This document shows positions 12,276 through 13,549 of a stretch of 13,549 nucleotides of DNA, in pieces. The translations under genes and the position numbers were made by a program. This stretch comes from Candidatus Gastranaerophilales bacterium (lineage in GTDB: Bacteria; Cyanobacteriota; Vampirovibrionia; Gastranaerophilales; Gastranaerophilaceae). Below the pieces are notes generated by a model. That model worked only from the letters and a program-made list of their open reading frames with translations. It ran no database searches and was not told where the DNA came from. Numbering within the stretch: the stretch's first letter is position 1; the number at the start of each line of letters is the position of its first letter. The stretch spans positions 1 to 13,549 of the forward strand of contig CALUTA010000028.1 in assembly GCA_944323585.1 (NCBI GenBank), in the 5' to 3' direction.

Positions 12276-13549
12276 ATGCAAAACATAGACGACAGCAGAC
12301 TAATCGAGCTGAAACAGCGTGTTAAAAACAAACTAAACGAAACAACTCTTTTCAAGTTCAAAGGAACCGTATCAAAGCTTCTCGGGCTCACCGTAGAAGT
12401 CAAACTGCCGGGGCTTAAAATCGGAGATTTATGTTATATTGAAACCGACACCGGCGAAAAAAAACCGGCAGAAGTTGTTGCGTTTAAAGGTGAAGCGGCG
12501 CAATTGCTTCTGCTTCTTGACGGAAACGGAATCGGACAGGGGAGTTTGGTAACATCAATGGGCAAACCCATCATTATACCTGTTGGTGATTTTCTTCTCG
12601 GAAGACTTATAAACCCGATGGGCGAGCCGATTGACGGCAAGCCTCTTGATACAACGGGAGCAGTCTGGCGTCCGATTGAAGGCCCTCCGCCGGGGCCGTT
12701 TGAAAGGCCGATTATTACGGAAATATTTTCAACAGGTGTCAGAGCCATAGACAGTTGTATGACAATGGGATGCGGACAGCGTTTGGGGTTGTTTGCCGGA
12801 TCCGGTGTCGGAAAAAGTACACTTCTTGGTATGATTGCGAGAAACTCAGACGCAGACGTCAATGTTGTTGCACTAATCGGCGAACGCGGCAGGGAAGTTA
12901 AGGAATTTGTCGAGGATTCTCTGGGTGAAGAAGGTATGAAAAAATCTGTTCTTGTGTGCTCTACAGGCGACCAGCCGCCTTTGATAAGACAAAAAGCTTT
13001 ACTTACAGCTACTGCGGTTTGCGAATACTTCAGAGATCAGGGCAAGAAGGTTTTCCTTATGACAGACACTGTAACCCGATGTGCAATGGCAGGCCGTGAG
13101 GTCGGGCTTTCAATCGGTGAACCGCCGACAATGAAAGGTTATCCGCCGTCAATTTTTTCTTGGCTTCAAAAAGTTCTTGAAAGAGCCGGAAACAGCCCCA
13201 AAGGTTCTATCACGGCTCTTTACACGGTATTGATGGAAGGGGACGACATCTCAGACCCGATAGTCGACATCGTTCGCGGTATTGTTGACGGTCACATATT
13301 TTTGTCACGTAAAGTTGCAGAGATGAACCATTACCCAGCAATTGACGTTCTTGGAAGTATCTCAAGGCTTATGTCAGCAATAGCAACGCCGGAGCATAAA
13401 GCCGCCGCAGGCAAAATGCGTGCAATTATGGCATTGTACAGAGAAAACAAGGACTTGATTGATGTTGGTATGTACCAGCCGGGCACAAACCCAAAACTGG
13501 ATGTTGCAATTGAAATGATGCCGAAAATTAACGCATTCTTACAGCAGAG
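12276..13549 (+). CDS. fliI: Flagellar export ATPase FliI (3' end outside window)
   Basis: The frame runs 424 codons to the window edge without a stop; FliI is usually about 440 aa, so little is missing. It is the hexameric ATPase of the flagellar type III export apparatus, on the cytoplasmic face of the membrane. Seen are an F1-like N-terminal barrel (about 1-95), Walker A AGSGVGKST (174-182), the catalytic GERGREV (Glu203), Walker B VFLMTDTVTR (259-268), and the GYPPS, LERAG and EGDD-DPI blocks. FAGSGVGKSTLLGMIARN favours FliI over the injectisome SctN. SWLQKVLERAG replaces the more usual FxLLPRLLERAG. The ATG at 12276 is the only start preserving the N-terminal domain. Confidence 0.95.
   Translation, partial: MQNIDDSRLIELKQRVKNKLNETTLFKFKGTVSKLLGLTVEVKLPGLKIGDLCYIETDTGEKKPAEVVAFKGEAAQLLLLLDGNGIGQGSLVTSMGKPIIIPVGDFLLGRLINPMGEPIDGKPLDTTGAVWRPIEGPPPGPFERPIITEIFSTGVRAIDSCMTMGCGQRLGLFAGSGVGKSTLLGMIARNSDADVNVVALIGERGREVKEFVEDSLGEEGMKKSVLVCSTGDQPPLIRQKALLTATAVCEYFRDQGKKVFLMTDTVTRCAMAGREVGLSIGEPPTMKGYPPSIFSWLQKVLERAGNSPKGSITALYTVLMEGDDISDPIVDIVRGIVDGHIFLSRKVAEMNHYPAIDVLGSISRLMSAIATPEHKAAAGKMRAIMALYRENKDLIDVGMYQPGTNPKLDVAIEMMPKINAFLQQ

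Noticed and set aside
12434..12862. 142-residue minus-strand open frame
   Set aside because: It lies wholly inside fliI, is Pro/Ser-rich as expected of an antisense shadow, and has no ribosome site or family signature.
1..13549. CRISPR array, tRNA or rRNA gene
   Set aside because: No regularly spaced repeats, cloverleaf-like segments or conserved rRNA stretches were seen on either strand.

Overview
The window looks like a chromosomal segment of an AT-rich, flagellated, Gram-negative-type bacterium carrying a compact phage-like cassette. The host genes are a partial small coiled-coil protein gene behind a sigma-28-like promoter at the left edge, and a zupT-type ZIP metal transporter diverging from a flagellar export ATPase gene (fliI) at the right. 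From memory of the left-edge protein family, I tentatively place it in the non-photosynthetic sister lineage of Cyanobacteria (Vampirovibrionia/Gastranaerophilales). No rRNA or marker gene here proves that.

Layout. 1-230: partial host gene, minus strand. 231-503: intergenic, with a sigma-28-like promoter, one copy of a 15-bp direct repeat and a dispersed REP-like palindrome. 504-10857: thirteen tightly packed minus-strand genes of a P22-type (podovirus-like) phage. In transcription order these are a solo LuxR-type HTH protein, an Amidase_2 endolysin, a gp10-like tail hub, the major capsid protein, a scaffold-like protein, a gp4-like head-tail adaptor, small terminase, a 123-aa unknown, a GNAT acetyltransferase, portal, large terminase, a Ser-Asp-His lipase and a small membrane coiled-coil protein (holin or spanin candidate). 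10858-11389: gene-poor stretch with two minus-strand terminators, several inverted repeats, the second copy of the 15-bp repeat and a decayed-looking reading frame. 11390-12193: zupT. 12276-end: fliI, missing only its 3' end.

How the genes fit together. TerS/TerL and the portal would package DNA into a capsid built from the coat and scaffold proteins. The adaptor and hub would close the head, and the amidase, lipase and membrane protein would release particles. The LuxR-type protein is the only visible regulator. All of these genes look intact, yet between the two host flanks there is no integrase, excisionase, repressor, replication gene, ejection protein, tailspike or tail fibre. The gene order is also unlike P22.

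This is either a stripped prophage kept in good condition or a domesticated particle-forming (gene-transfer-agent-like or satellite-like) element. A convincing promoter-plus-terminator unit on the opposite strand, between the head module and the terminase module, may encode a small antisense RNA.
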